64,000 nt of DNA from contig NZ_PYMJ01000001.1 in assembly GCF_003025615.1 (NCBI RefSeq), positions 372,001 through 436,000 of the forward strand, read 5' to 3'. The notes under the pieces are model-generated. The model was not told the origin of the DNA. It saw nothing but the letters and a program-made list of their open reading frames with translations, and did no database searches. This DNA comes from Photobacterium frigidiphilum. GTDB taxonomy: Bacteria; Pseudomonadota; Gammaproteobacteria; Enterobacterales; Vibrionaceae. Numbering within the stretch: position 1 is the first letter of the stretch; each line of letters starts with the position of its first letter. A program made the translations under genes and the position numbers. Shown here piece by piece: positions 1 through 8,844 of this stretch.

Positions 1-357
1 AATCGCTAACAGCGGGCTAATAATCAACAACGGCACACCCGTTAACAACCAATGTGCGATCATTTTCGCTAACGCTAATGCTGGTAAAGGTGTCGGCATT
101 AGTAACATTTGCTCTAGCGAACCGTCGACAAAATCATCACGAAATAAACGCTCTAGTGACAACAATGCAGCCAGTAACGCTGCAACCCATACTATGCCAG
201 GCGCAATACGCGCTAATAAATTCGGCTCTGGACCAACGCTTAACGGAAATAACGTAATCACGATGATGAAGAACCACAGTGGATTAAAAACGTCAGCTTG
301 ACGTCGAAACGCGATGAGTAATTCACGTCGCACCACTTGAGTAATAGCTTTTATCAT
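1..357 (-). CDS. ccmB: CcmB, heme exporter membrane subunit (partial, N-terminal 119 codons)
   Basis: Membrane permease of the CcmABCDE cytochrome c maturation system, which with CcmA releases heme-loaded CcmE in the periplasm. The frame is open from the ATG at 357 to the window edge, so only the N-terminal half is seen. It begins MIKAITQVVRRELLIAFRRQ, the usual cytoplasmic start of CcmB, followed by hydrophobic segments (WFFIIVITLFPLSV and IVWVAALLAALLSLERLF). The ATG lies 5 bp after the ccmA stop, so the two genes are probably translated together. The C-terminus lies outside the window; nothing suggests a pseudogene. Confidence 0.9.
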   Translation of the reverse strand, partial: MIKAITQVVRRELLIAFRRQADVFNPLWFFIIVITLFPLSVGPEPNLLARIAPGIVWVAALLAALLSLERLFRDDFVDGSLEQMLLMPTPLPALALAKMIAHWLLTGVPLLIISPLLAI

Positions 358-362
358 CCTTG

Positions 363-1013
363 TTACTGCCCTAGCTTGATTTTTCGTAAATGGTTGCTGT
401 CTGCAAACATATCTTGGTGTGTTGTCAGCAAAACAATACCCCCTCGTTCTACATGAGAAAGGAACAGGCTTTCTAACACTTTTACACCTTGCTTATCAAT
501 GGCAGTAAGAGGTTCATCAAGAATCCATAATTTATGGTTGCTAATCCATAATCTTGCGAGTGCAACACGCCGTTGTTGCCCCGCAGATAATTGCCCAGCA
601 AGTACATCTTCACGCCCAGCAAGACCAACTTGTGCTAACGCTTGCCATAAGCTTTCATCACCAAGCACGGGGGGCTTTCCACTCATGTCTTGGTCAATAC
701 TTTCATTATGCATGGCTTGAAAGAATGCTAAATTTTCGTAAGCTGTCAGCTCTCGCTTCACACCTGTTTGGTGTCCTAAAAACAACAAGTCTTGATAATA
801 ATCTTCACGAGCAGACTCAATACCTTCACTTTTCCAGCATACCTGCCCACTATCAGCACGCCCTAAACCAGCAATAATTCTTAATAATGTGGTTTTACCG
901 GCACCGTTGTGGCCTTCTACTTGGATTAGCTCTCCAGAAGAAATCGTAAAACTCAAATTATCAAACAGTACACGCTCATCGCGAACACAACTTAGCTCTT
1001 CTACTGACAGCAT
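363..1013 (-). CDS. ccmA: CcmA, heme exporter ATP-binding subunit
   Basis: Cytoplasmic ATPase of the CcmAB transporter-like complex, which drives release of holo-CcmE during cytochrome c maturation. At 216 residues it is normal length. It has Walker A GHNGAGKT (about residues 35-42), the ABC signature LSAGQQRR, Walker [12 protein letters not shown], and a switch histidine in LLTTHQD. It heads a leftward ccmAB(...) operon and is separated by about 630 bp from the flagellar/chemotaxis block, so it is a neighbour by position and not by function. Confidence 0.95.
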   Translation of the reverse strand: MLSVEELSCVRDERVLFDNLSFTISSGELIQVEGHNGAGKTTLLRIIAGLGRADSGQVCWKSEGIESAREDYYQDLLFLGHQTGVKRELTAYENLAFFQAMHNESIDQDMSGKPPVLGDESLWQALAQVGLAGREDVLAGQLSAGQQRRVALARLWISNHKLWILDEPLTAIDKQGVKVLESLFLSHVERGGIVLLTTHQDMFADSNHLRKIKLGQ

Positions 1014-1051
1014 ATGAAATGATGCATCCTAAGTGACACAATTAATCTCGC

Positions 1052-1060
1052 ATATTACCA
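1052..1060 (-). promoter_or_regulatory. Possible extended -10 promoter of ccmA
   Basis: Reading leftward, TGGTAATAT (an extended -10, TG-N-TAATAT) lies about 40 bp before the ccmA ATG. I see no convincing -35 at 17 bp, which is tolerable for an extended -10 promoter. Weak, motif-only evidence. Confidence 0.3.
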
Positions 1061-1560
1061 CATCGGCCTTCATTTTTGTTAGACGCTACGTTGCATAGAT
1101 TTCGGATAAACCTAAGTAAATGTGATGTGGGTACGCATCTTTCACACCACAACGACCCCTATCGTAAAAAACGCCAATAAAGATAGACAACAGCAACCTA
1201 AAAAGGTGCAATCTTATACGTTTTTTTTGTCAAATCTCAATCGATTAACGTTACTGCAACATGTAATTTGAATAACAACTGCATTCACGAATTCAAATGT
1301 TAAACCAACAAGAAACATTCCTTTACACTTACCTACAGAAGTTGCAAATTAAGGAAGTCACTACCGAATACTAATGCATCATTTTTATATTTATAAACTA
1401 GCTAGATCGTTCAGAACCGTAATAAAGTCCTATTAAAATATTAGCGTAAAATCAATTTATTTGGACACAAAGCAAGAAAGTCCTAAAAATAATAATTCCG
1501 CGACTCATCTGTTTCTTACTTGAATTCTGCACTTATACCAATACCATATCGCTATAAACG

Positions 1561-1590
1561 AAAAAACCCCTCCCAAGAGGGAGAGGTTTT
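1561..1590 (-). terminator. Rho-independent terminator of the chemotaxis operon
   Basis: Reading leftward, AAAACCTCTCCC pairs with GGGAGGGGTTTT around a 3-4 nt loop (one A-C mismatch) and is followed by a run of T. It lies about 50 bp after the stop of the DUF2802 gene and probably ends the long flagellar/chemotaxis transcript. Confidence 0.85.
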
Positions 1591-1640
1591 AATTATTCAT
1601 ATCACATTAACGTTCATTATCAATGAGTAATTAGATGCGA

Positions 1641-2075
1641 TTATCTACGCCTTGGCGGTGTCATTTTCTGCTGAAGTCGAAGCAATAATTCTGCTTCCGC
1701 TTTAGGTAAATCACACTCTTGCATGAGCTCATTAACGTCAGCACCCAACTCAACCATTTTACTGGCTCGGCTATAGAGCTTACCTTCAGGATCTTGCATC
1801 GCCATCTCACCTTGTCGATCTGAAAGATCTTCAAGCTGCTGTGCCATATCTGCCATCTTTTGGCTCATACCCATCGTACCAGCGCGCAATTCGTTAAATT
1901 GTTTAGAAAAGCTTTCTTGCTGTTGACGGGCATTTTTTAGCACAACTTCAATCGCTGAAAATTTCATTTCTAACGCTTGGCGAGCTGCGCGTTCTCTGCG
2001 CACCATAACAATCGTAAAAATAATTGTAACCAGCGAAAACGCAACAGGTAGCCAAGGCATAATCTGGCTAAGCAT
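1641..2075 (-). CDS. DUF2802 family membrane-anchored coiled-coil protein
   Basis: A protein of unknown function found at the end of polar-type chemotaxis operons in vibrios and relatives. I take the ATG at 2073-2075, whose A overlaps the cheW stop (TAATG), giving 144 residues. An in-frame start at 2099 would add 8 residues and overlap cheW further. Visible parts are one N-terminal membrane segment (about residues 5-25), then a coiled coil of about 60 residues rich in Q/E/K/M, then a C-terminal segment with LGADVNELMQECDLPKAEAELLL. This last part looks like a small helix-turn-helix typical of DUF2802. Its place after cheW suggests a chemotaxis role, but none is shown by the sequence. Confidence 0.75.
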   Translation of the reverse strand: MLSQIMPWLPVAFSLVTIIFTIVMVRRERAARQALEMKFSAIEVVLKNARQQQESFSKQFNELRAGTMGMSQKMADMAQQLEDLSDRQGEMAMQDPEGKLYSRASKMVELGADVNELMQECDLPKAEAELLLRLQQKMTPPRRR

Positions 2076-2569
2076 TATAAGTAGGCCATCTCGTCCCATT
2101 CGTCATCTGATAATAATTTATTCAGATCAACGAGAATAAGTAGCTCTCCGTCACGGTTACTTACGCCTTGAATGAATTTCGAGCTCTCTTCCGTACCAAC
2201 ACTCGGCGTGCTATCAATTTCAGAGCTACGTAGATAAACAACTTCCGCTACACTATCGACTAAAATACCAATCACTTGCTTGTCAGCTTCAATAATCACA
2301 ATACGGGTATTATCAGAAATTTCACCCGGCATTAAACCAAAGCGAGAACGCGTGTCGATCACTGTGACAACATTACCACGTAAATTAATAATACCTATCA
2401 CATAATCAGGTGCACCGGGTACAGGCGCAATTTCTGAATAACGTAATACTTCACGTACCTGCATTACATTAATACCATAGGTTTCTGATTCCAACTGGAA
2501 AGTAACCCATTGTAAAACTTGATCGGTGCCGTCTTCTTTTTGGATCTCGGCTACGCTAACCTGCGACAT
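2075..2569 (-). CDS. cheW: CheW, chemotaxis coupling protein
   Basis: Adaptor linking chemoreceptors to the CheA kinase in the polar array. The start chosen (2569) gives 164 residues and is preceded by AAGGA at good spacing; an upstream in-frame ATG at 2596 lacks this. A single CheW domain covers nearly the whole protein: VTFQLESETYGINVMQVREVL near residue 20 and VIGIINLRGNVVTVIDTR near residue 58. It lies between parP and the DUF2802 gene, with the DUF2802 start overlapping its stop. Confidence 0.95.
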   Translation of the reverse strand: MSQVSVAEIQKEDGTDQVLQWVTFQLESETYGINVMQVREVLRYSEIAPVPGAPDYVIGIINLRGNVVTVIDTRSRFGLMPGEISDNTRIVIIEADKQVIGILVDSVAEVVYLRSSEIDSTPSVGTEESSKFIQGVSNRDGELLILVDLNKLLSDDEWDEMAYL

Positions 2570-2592
2570 ACTGTTTCCTTTTAGTCTCACGC

Positions 2593-3786
2593 TCATACAA
2601 TACTTTTAACATCTAACCCCTCATTTAACATCGAGATGAGAGCATTAACATGAATTAGAGCACACATTTTTTCTTTAACCATACCGGCAAGCCAAGGGCG
2701 TTTTCCCGCCTTCTCCCTCCACCGAACACTTTGTGAAGTCAGTACTTCAGTTCCATGGAGCTTATCACAAGCCAAACCCCATTTACTGTCACCTAACATC
2801 ACGATATAACTAAAATCATCTTTATAATCGTCATTTTGCAGTTTGTCTGCCATCACCCAGCGAGCAGTATCAACCACATCGAATTGCTGCTCTTTGCTGG
2901 TAAGCAAGCCAAGATACCAAGCTGGCCGCCCCATTAGACGGTTTAAGTCCATCATTTGATGGATACCACCAAGCTCAGTCAATGCCACCGCAAAGGTAAC
3001 ACCACAGACTTCAAAAAATAACGCTTGAAAATCTTTTTCTTTATCTAACTGATGCCATTGCTCTGGTGGTTGCTCGCCACCAGCTTCCACTTGAACAGCA
3101 ATATCTGTATCAGTTTCAGTTTCAGTTTCAGTTTCAGTTTTTTCAGATATTAATTCACTTGTGACGATGTCAATATCATCAGAGGTAGCACATTGCGTAT
3201 CTTGTTGTGTCACCGTCAGTGATTCTGCGTCGATCTCTGCGGTACTGACACGCTCTGTTTCTATTTCAACCTCAGTTTCAACCTCAACCTCAACCTCAGT
3301 CTCAGTCTCAGTCTCAGTCTCAGTATCAGTATCAGTATCAGTATCAGAGTCTGTCGATATCGATGTCATTTGACTCAACAATCGCTGAACACTATCCAAT
3401 TCTGCAAAATGTTCGTCACACGATGCCTCTTTTTCAAAAGCGCGAGGTGATTCAAGTAATACCTGTTCACTAAGACTTGCAGGTTGTGCTCTTACTGTGA
3501 GCACTGGCTCTGGTTTTGATGCAGATGTCCAGTCTAGCCCTTGATGTGTTTTTTTCGACCTGCGTTCTACATCGACTAAAATAGGTTGCTCAGCTAAAGC
3601 AGAAGATGCTGACTCTAATTGAGTACCAGTATCGTTATCTCTCGATTCAGCCAGTTGCTCAAAATCAAACGGAATACTAGTTTCATCAGAGACGACGTCA
3701 TCTTCAACAACAGAAGACTCTACCAGTAAATCATTAAAATAATCATCCAGCGCTTGTTCACTGGATAAACGACTTTTATCGTTCAT
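2593..3786 (-). CDS. parP: ParP, CheW-domain protein that positions chemotaxis arrays with ParC
   Basis: In Vibrio, ParP links the ATPase ParC to CheA and holds the signalling array at the pole; this assignment rests on the parC-parP-cheW order and on domain content. The protein has 397 residues. Residues about 1-240 are acidic and low-complexity, and residues about 245-390 form a divergent CheW-like domain (FEVCGVTFAVALTELGGIHQ). Two runs of alternating Thr/Glu/Asp/Val (about residues 147-174 and 216-228) are encoded by hexanucleotide tandem repeats. The N-terminus carries a conserved-looking LDDYFNDLL patch. The start overlaps the end of parC by 11 nt, so translation is probably coupled. 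Confidence 0.88.
   Translation of the reverse strand: MNDKSRLSSEQALDDYFNDLLVESSVVEDDVVSDETSIPFDFEQLAESRDNDTGTQLESASSALAEQPILVDVERRSKKTHQGLDWTSASKPEPVLTVRAQPASLSEQVLLESPRAFEKEASCDEHFAELDSVQRLLSQMTSISTDSDTDTDTDTETETETETEVEVEVETEVEIETERVSTAEIDAESLTVTQQDTQCATSDDIDIVTSELISEKTETETETETDTDIAVQVEAGGEQPPEQWHQLDKEKDFQALFFEVCGVTFAVALTELGGIHQMMDLNRLMGRPAWYLGLLTSKEQQFDVVDTARWVMADKLQNDDYKDDFSYIVMLGDSKWGLACDKLHGTEVLTSQSVRWREKAGKRPWLAGMVKEKMCALIHVNALISMLNEGLDVKSIV
3103..3140 (-). repeat. Hexanucleotide tandem repeat within parP (short array)
   Basis: About six copies of a 6-bp unit (TTCAGT/ATCAGT on the + strand) in a row, encoding alternating Thr-Glu/Thr-Asp in ParP. The unit is a multiple of three, so copy changes would alter linker length but not the frame. 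Confidence 0.85.
3265..3347 (-). repeat. Hexanucleotide tandem repeat within parP (long array)
   Basis: About 80 bp of near-perfect 6-bp units: TCAACC, TCAGTC and TCAGTA variants in blocks on the + strand. They encode a Thr-Asp, Thr-Glu and Val-Glu dipeptide run. The block-like order of variants indicates local duplication by slippage. Confidence 0.88.
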
Positions 3787-4555
3787 CTTGATCCAACCGC
3801 TCTAAATAATTTAATAATGTTTTATACGCAAAAACACCACGACAATTACGCGCAAACAGTGACGGTGGCATATGCTTCATACTTGCATCACGAAACTTCG
3901 TATCTATCGGTACTGCTGATGCCCATATTTGATCAGGAAAGCGCATTTTTAATTCTTGTAATGTCTGCAATGAGGCGCGTGTACGTTTGTCGTACATCGT
4001 GGGCACAATGCTTACCTTAAAACCTGATGGACGTGACTTTTGCATAATCTGTAGTGTTCGCATCATACGTTCAAGCCCTTTCATGGCTAGAAATTCGGTT
4101 TGAACGGGGATCAAAATACGATCACTGGCCGCTAATGCATTCACCATCATTACCCCTAATACCGGAGGGCAATCAATCAAGACATAATCATAATCGTCGA
4201 TTAGGCTATTCAAGGCTTTTTTAAGCACTAACCCCATACCACCACGACTTCCCATTACGCGATCTAAGGTCGCCAGAGACATGTGAGCCGGAATAATATC
4301 AATATTTTCAAACGCTGTATTAAGAATCAAAGGCTGTACTGCGCTTCGAGTCACCTCAGGCAACTGAAATAAATCGAAAAGACTTGCAGGCAAAGAGTCC
4401 GAATCAAACTTTAAATATGTTGTCAACGAAGCATGCGGATCGGTGTCGACTAATAACACACGTTTTTGCCGCTCACTTAATAAACCAGCAAGAGTGACTG
4501 TCGTGGTCGTTTTACCGACACCACCCTTTTGATTAGCAATGCTCCAGATTTTCAA
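3776..4555 (-). CDS. parC: ParC, ParA-family ATPase for polar placement of chemotaxis arrays
   Basis: ParA/MinD-type ATPase which in Vibrio recruits chemotaxis proteins to the pole; chromosome-partition ParA is the alternative, but the position between cheB and parP argues for ParC. I choose the TTG at 4555 (MKIWSIANQKGG...). It follows AAGGAG with a 6-nt spacer and gives 259 residues with the Walker box right at the N-terminus as in the family. The longer in-frame TTG at 4576 would overlap cheB and has no ribosome binding site. Deviant Walker A KGGVGKTTT is at about residues 10-18, Walker A' VLLVDTDPHAS, and Walker B YVLIDCPP. Confidence 0.9.
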   Translation of the reverse strand: MKIWSIANQKGGVGKTTTTVTLAGLLSERQKRVLLVDTDPHASLTTYLKFDSDSLPASLFDLFQLPEVTRSAVQPLILNTAFENIDIIPAHMSLATLDRVMGSRGGMGLVLKKALNSLIDDYDYVLIDCPPVLGVMMVNALAASDRILIPVQTEFLAMKGLERMMRTLQIMQKSRPSGFKVSIVPTMYDKRTRASLQTLQELKMRFPDQIWASAVPIDTKFRDASMKHMPPSLFARNCRGVFAYKTLLNYLERLDQDER

Positions 4556-4565
4556 AGCCGACTCC

Positions 4566-5750
4566 TTACAGTCCAACTTCCACTAAAATACGTTCAGCAA
4601 AACGTTCTAATGGTAAATCTTCCGTTGAGATACCGGCTTTTGCAACAGCTTGCGGCATACCGTAAACCACACAACTTTCTTCATCTTGTGCCCAAACGGT
4701 TGAACCATGCGTTTTTAACATTCGCGCACCTTCACGCCCATCAGCCCCCATACCAGTAAGGATCATCGACAATACTTTATCGCTATAAACTTTAGCCGCA
4801 GAGCCAAATGTCACATCCACACACGGTTTATAGTTCATGCGATCGCCGCCATCCAATATGCGAAGGCGGGCAGAACCAGGTCTACCTTCAAGCATCATTT
4901 GCTTGCCACCTGGTGCTAAATAAGCGACACCAGCACGCAATGTATCGCCGTCTTCTGCTTCTTTCACACTAATTTTGCTCAGATTATTCAAACGAGCAGC
5001 AAATGCAGCAGTAAACGTTGCTGGCATGTGTTGAACTAACACAATTGGATACGGAAAGTTTGCAGGCAATTGCGTTAATATTTTTTGCAATGCAACAGGC
5101 CCTCCCGTCGACGTACCTATTGCCATCAATTGGTATTTCTTACCCGATGCTTTAAAGCGCGCCATTGGCTTCGCGGCTACGGCAGAGTGCATCGTTTGTC
5201 GAGTCGTCGAAGTCGGCGTTACGCGAGCCGTTGTTGTTCGCGCTGCTGTAGTTAAAGCAGCTTCGCGAGTTAATGCCGCATTGACAGGTGCTGAATGTCG
5301 GCTAACAGGCGCAACAGCGGGTGTCGTTCTTAGCGGGCGGCGCATAAACATGCGTTTACGTGCTAACTCGCCGACACGCTTTTGCAACAGACTAATTGCT
5401 TCATCGCGATTGCGTGCAATATCTTCAAATTTCTTAGGCAAGAAGTCTAAAGCACCCGCATCTAATGCATCCAGTGTCGCCTTTGCCCCTTCCTGGGTTA
5501 GCGATGAAAACATTAGAATAGGCGTAGGCAGTACCTTCATTATTTCCCGAACCGCTGTAATGCCATCCATTACAGGCATTTCAATGTCCATGGTAATAAC
5601 GTCTGGTTGCAGTTTCTGTACTAATTCAACAGCTTCTTTGCCATTAACCGCATTGCCGATTACCTCTAAACGAGGATCTGCATTAATAATTTCACTTACT
5701 CGGCGACGGAAAAAACTGGAATCGTCCACCACCAAAACTTTAACTGTCAT
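4566..5750 (-). CDS. cheB: CheB, chemoreceptor glutamate methylesterase/deamidase
   Basis: Response regulator that removes methyl groups from chemoreceptors for adaptation, opposing CheR. It has 394 residues. The receiver domain spans 1-125 with phospho-acceptor D55 ([11 protein letters not shown]) and the conserved lysine pair near 106. A Thr/Ala/Arg-rich linker covers about 135-200. The methylesterase domain spans 203-394 with catalytic S214 (GTSTGG), H241 (VQHMP) and D337 (GMGADG). All catalytic residues are present. It lies between cheA and parC. Confidence 0.97.
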   Translation of the reverse strand: MTVKVLVVDDSSFFRRRVSEIINADPRLEVIGNAVNGKEAVELVQKLQPDVITMDIEMPVMDGITAVREIMKVLPTPILMFSSLTQEGAKATLDALDAGALDFLPKKFEDIARNRDEAISLLQKRVGELARKRMFMRRPLRTTPAVAPVSRHSAPVNAALTREAALTTAARTTTARVTPTSTTRQTMHSAVAAKPMARFKASGKKYQLMAIGTSTGGPVALQKILTQLPANFPYPIVLVQHMPATFTAAFAARLNNLSKISVKEAEDGDTLRAGVAYLAPGGKQMMLEGRPGSARLRILDGGDRMNYKPCVDVTFGSAAKVYSDKVLSMILTGMGADGREGARMLKTHGSTVWAQDEESCVVYGMPQAVAKAGISTEDLPLERFAERILVEVGL

Positions 5751-5784
5751 GTAGTTATAATCCCGTATCTACCTGATCTTAATG

Positions 5785-5810
5785 GTTAGGGGCATTGCCT
5801 TGCCCCTAAC
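5785..5810 (-). other. Strong hairpin between cheA and cheB
   Basis: GTTAGGGGCA and TGCCCCTAAC form a perfect 10-bp stem with a 6-nt loop in the 86-bp cheA-cheB gap. No T-run follows on the coding (minus) strand, so it is not a standard terminator. It could stabilise the cheA message or reduce readthrough. Confidence 0.6.
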
Positions 5811-5836
5811 ATTATAATAATGAGTGATCAGATTAA

Positions 5837-8077
5837 TTAGTTGCCAGCGTAATGCTTTAATAAATTGGGCACATCAAGAATAAGTGCAATATGACCATCA
5901 CTTGTAATGGTTGCACCTGCCATACCTGGCGTACCTTGAAGTAAATCATCAAGAGGCTTTATCACGACTTCTTCTTGACCAATTAACGTATCGACCACAA
6001 AGCCTACACGCTGGTGACCAATCTGCACGATAACAACATGGCCATGTACACGATCGCTCTTCATCGCTGCTCTACTACCCGACAACCAATCTTGGAGGTA
6101 AAACAGTGGAATCGCTTTATCACGCACAATGATGGTTAATTGCCCATCGACTTTATTCGTTTTACGCAGATCTAAATGGAAGATCTCATTCACACTCGCT
6201 AAAGGCAATGCAAAAGGCTGTTCAGAAACGCCAACCATCAAGGTCGGAAGTATGGCTAGAGTCAATGGAACTTTAATATCAATTCGGGTGCCTTTTCCTA
6301 AGGCGGAATCAATATAAATTGAACCATTTAATTGGTTAATCGCTGTTTTAACAACGTCCATACCCACACCACGACCCGAGATATCTGAAATCTCTTTTTT
6401 GGTCGAGAACCCCGGTGCAAAGATCAGGTTATAGGCTTCGTTATCTGATATTCGAGAGGCTGAATCGGCATCCATCACACCACGTTCGACTGCAATTGCA
6501 CGTAATCTGTCAGCATCCATACCACCACCATCATCTTCAATGGTCAGCAATATGTGATCACCTTCTTGAGACGCTGATAGTAAGACAGTACCGACAAGAG
6601 GCTTACCTGTTTTTGCACGAACATCTGGCATTTCGATACCATGATCGACAGAGTTTCGCACCAAGTGAACCAATGGATCCGCTAGTGCTTCAACCAAATT
6701 TTTATCAAGATCGGTGTCTTCACCACGCATTTCCAACACGATGTCTTTCTTTAAGGTACGTGCTAAATCTCGTACGACGCGTGGGAATCGACCAAAGACT
6801 TTCTTGATTGGTTGCATGCGGGTTTTCATTACCGCACCTTGTAGATCAGCCGTGACTACATCAAGGTTAGCTACCGCTTTTGACATGTCTTCGTCATTAT
6901 TGTTTAGCCCTAAACTGACTAAACGGTTTCTAACCAAAACAAGCTCACCCACCATATTCATAATGTTATCAAGCGTTGAGGTTTCTACACGCACAGTTGA
7001 ATCTGCTTGGGCTTTCGGTTTTACTTTTTCAGGCATAACTTGCTGAGATTTACGTTCAGCAACTGGCTGAGAAATCACCGCTTCAGCAACTACCTGTGCA
7101 GTAGGCATAATAGATAATGGTTGAGTAACAGCTGGCGTATTACTTTCAGCTATCATTGTTTCAATAGATTTAGTCGCAGCTTCTAATTCTTCTTCTGACG
7201 GACCTTTACCACTACCATGTAATTCATCTAACAGACGTTCAAATTCATCATCTGACATTAAATCATCATCGCTAGCACCTACCTCTATTGGAGCTACTGC
7301 AACGGGAATCGGCTTGGCCGTCGATTCTGGCATCGTAGTTTGATTCAATACAGGGCTGTTCCCAACACCATGCAGTTCATCCAGTAAACGTTCAAATTCA
7401 TCATCAGTGATATCACCGCTTTCTGCTTGAATTTGAGAAATCACACTAATGCCAGCAGCTGGTGCTGAGTCTGGCACATCAAGGCTAGCGGTTGGGCTCA
7501 TACCTTGGCCGTGAAGTTCATCAAGCAGCCGATCAAATTCGTCTTGTGTCATATCATCGACTGAATCACCAGCCATAGCAGATGTATTACTCTGAGAGAC
7601 TGGTGGCGTTACAGGTGATAACACGGGTGTTTCGACAACAGGAGCTGGTTCAGCAGCAACAATTGGCTGAGTCAGTTCTTCCGCAGTGGGCGCCTGACTG
7701 AAACGGTGCATCGCTTCAAGTAGACTCGGCTTTGCTGGGTCTAATGGCTTACTCTCTTGAACTTGCCCAAACATGATGTTGATGGCATCTAACGCTTCAA
7801 GAATAACATCCATCAGTTCAGGTGTTATCTTTCGTTTACCAGTTCGCAATAAGTCGAACACGTTTTCCGCACCGTGGCACGCATCAACGAGTTCAGCTAA
7901 AGAAAGAAAACCAGCACCGCCTTTTACTGTGTGAAATCCACGGAAAATAGCATTCAGTAAATCTGAATCATCAGGATTACGCTCTAGCTCAACGAGCTGC
8001 TCCGAAAGCAACTCTAAAATTTCCCCAGCTTCAATTAAAAAGTCCTGTAGGATATCTTCGTCTAAATCAAAGCTCAT
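5837..8077 (-). CDS. cheA: CheA, chemotaxis histidine kinase
   Basis: Central kinase of the array, phosphorylating CheY and CheB. It has 746 residues. The HPt domain spans about 1-105 with phospho-acceptor H49 (FHTVKGGAG). Next comes a long low-complexity linker (about 106-365), then P3 dimerisation (about 366-425). The kinase domain (about 426-600) carries the N-box HLVRNSVDHGIE, DDGGGM and GRGVGMDVV. A P5 CheW-like domain spans about 605-740. No typical P2 fold is evident. Instead the linker carries three near-identical motifs at 176-190, 223-237 and 274-288 (core DEFxRLLDELHG), which resemble CheY-binding ends of FliM and CheZ. cheZ lies just upstream and cheB just downstream. Confidence 0.97.
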   Translation of the reverse strand: MSFDLDEDILQDFLIEAGEILELLSEQLVELERNPDDSDLLNAIFRGFHTVKGGAGFLSLAELVDACHGAENVFDLLRTGKRKITPELMDVILEALDAINIMFGQVQESKPLDPAKPSLLEAMHRFSQAPTAEELTQPIVAAEPAPVVETPVLSPVTPPVSQSNTSAMAGDSVDDMTQDEFDRLLDELHGQGMSPTASLDVPDSAPAAGISVISQIQAESGDITDDEFERLLDELHGVGNSPVLNQTTMPESTAKPIPVAVAPIEVGASDDDLMSDDEFERLLDELHGSGKGPSEEELEAATKSIETMIAESNTPAVTQPLSIMPTAQVVAEAVISQPVAERKSQQVMPEKVKPKAQADSTVRVETSTLDNIMNMVGELVLVRNRLVSLGLNNNDEDMSKAVANLDVVTADLQGAVMKTRMQPIKKVFGRFPRVVRDLARTLKKDIVLEMRGEDTDLDKNLVEALADPLVHLVRNSVDHGIEMPDVRAKTGKPLVGTVLLSASQEGDHILLTIEDDGGGMDADRLRAIAVERGVMDADSASRISDNEAYNLIFAPGFSTKKEISDISGRGVGMDVVKTAINQLNGSIYIDSALGKGTRIDIKVPLTLAILPTLMVGVSEQPFALPLASVNEIFHLDLRKTNKVDGQLTIIVRDKAIPLFYLQDWLSGSRAAMKSDRVHGHVVIVQIGHQRVGFVVDTLIGQEEVVIKPLDDLLQGTPGMAGATITSDGHIALILDVPNLLKHYAGN

Positions 8078-8086
8078 ATTTTTCCC

Positions 8087-8803
8087 CTAAAATCCAAGAC
8101 TTGATAGCAAATCGTCAACATCATCTTGCGTAGACATAACATCTTCACGCTCTTCTGCATTAACAATTGGACCTTCAGGGGTCAGCGCCGCTACCGTGAG
8201 GGTTTCTGCTCTATCGTCTTGTTCCATGCCAAACGCTTTAAGAATATCAACCAATCGATCTTCAACTTCATGTACTAACTCAATCACACGACGAATAATT
8301 TGTCCGGTAAGGTCTTGAAAGTCCTGTGCCATCATTATTTCTGTCAGTTGATTGCGAAGTTCACCGCTATCACCTTCAACCTGTACCAATAGATGATCAA
8401 TGTCGTGGCACATTGTTTTGAACTCTGAGAGTTCAATTTTGCCTGCCATTAAGCACTTCCACTGGGGGTGAACGTGAAGCAATGTCTCGTGAAGTTTATC
8501 AGCGATAGGTAAAGCACTTTCGACCGCATCCATCGTTTTGTTCGCTGCCGCTTCCGTTTTATCTATCACATAAGAAAGACGATCGCGGGCATCAGGTATT
8601 TCAGTTTTAGCTAAATCATTAATACGAGGATCAAGGCGAAAGTTTGCGAGCGAATCATGTAATTGCCGGGTTATTTTACCCACCTCTGCAAACATCGGTT
8701 CCTGTGAATCAGAAACGACAGTCTGCACAAGTAAGTTGGCTTCAGCTTGCTTACCATCTTCCAGTAAGCTAACAAGCTGTTTTGCCTGTTCGAGTGAAAT
8801 CAT
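8087..8803 (-). CDS. cheZ: CheZ, CheY-P phosphatase
   Basis: Dephosphorylates CheY-P to end the signal. It has 238 residues, largely helical as in the family. The catalytic segment AQDFQDLTGQ contains D164 and Q168, matching the known Asp/Gln pair of E. coli CheZ (D143/Q147 there). The C-terminal CheY-binding peptide is TQDDVDDLLSSLGF (225-238). It lies 9 bp upstream of cheA and follows cheY in one leftward operon. Confidence 0.96.
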   Translation of the reverse strand: MISLEQAKQLVSLLEDGKQAEANLLVQTVVSDSQEPMFAEVGKITRQLHDSLANFRLDPRINDLAKTEIPDARDRLSYVIDKTEAAANKTMDAVESALPIADKLHETLLHVHPQWKCLMAGKIELSEFKTMCHDIDHLLVQVEGDSGELRNQLTEIMMAQDFQDLTGQIIRRVIELVHEVEDRLVDILKAFGMEQDDRAETLTVAALTPEGPIVNAEEREDVMSTQDDVDDLLSSLGF

Positions 8804-8844
8804 TATTATTATTACCCTTGCCTTTTACGCTCAATCAAAAGTGA

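Larger units (their letters stand above)
1014..1640. other. Intergenic region between chemotaxis operon and ccmA
   Basis: About 630 bp, AT-rich, no credible ORF on either strand. It holds the terminator of the chemotaxis operon at its left end (1561-1590) and probably the ccmA promoter at its right end. The middle, roughly 1100-1550, shows no recognisable motif, repeat or tRNA-like structure. Confidence 0.6.

Noticed and set aside
3161..3373. Plus-strand open frame with Ser-Val repeats opposite parP
   Set aside because: It is the antisense reading of the hexanucleotide repeats in parP; no start signal.
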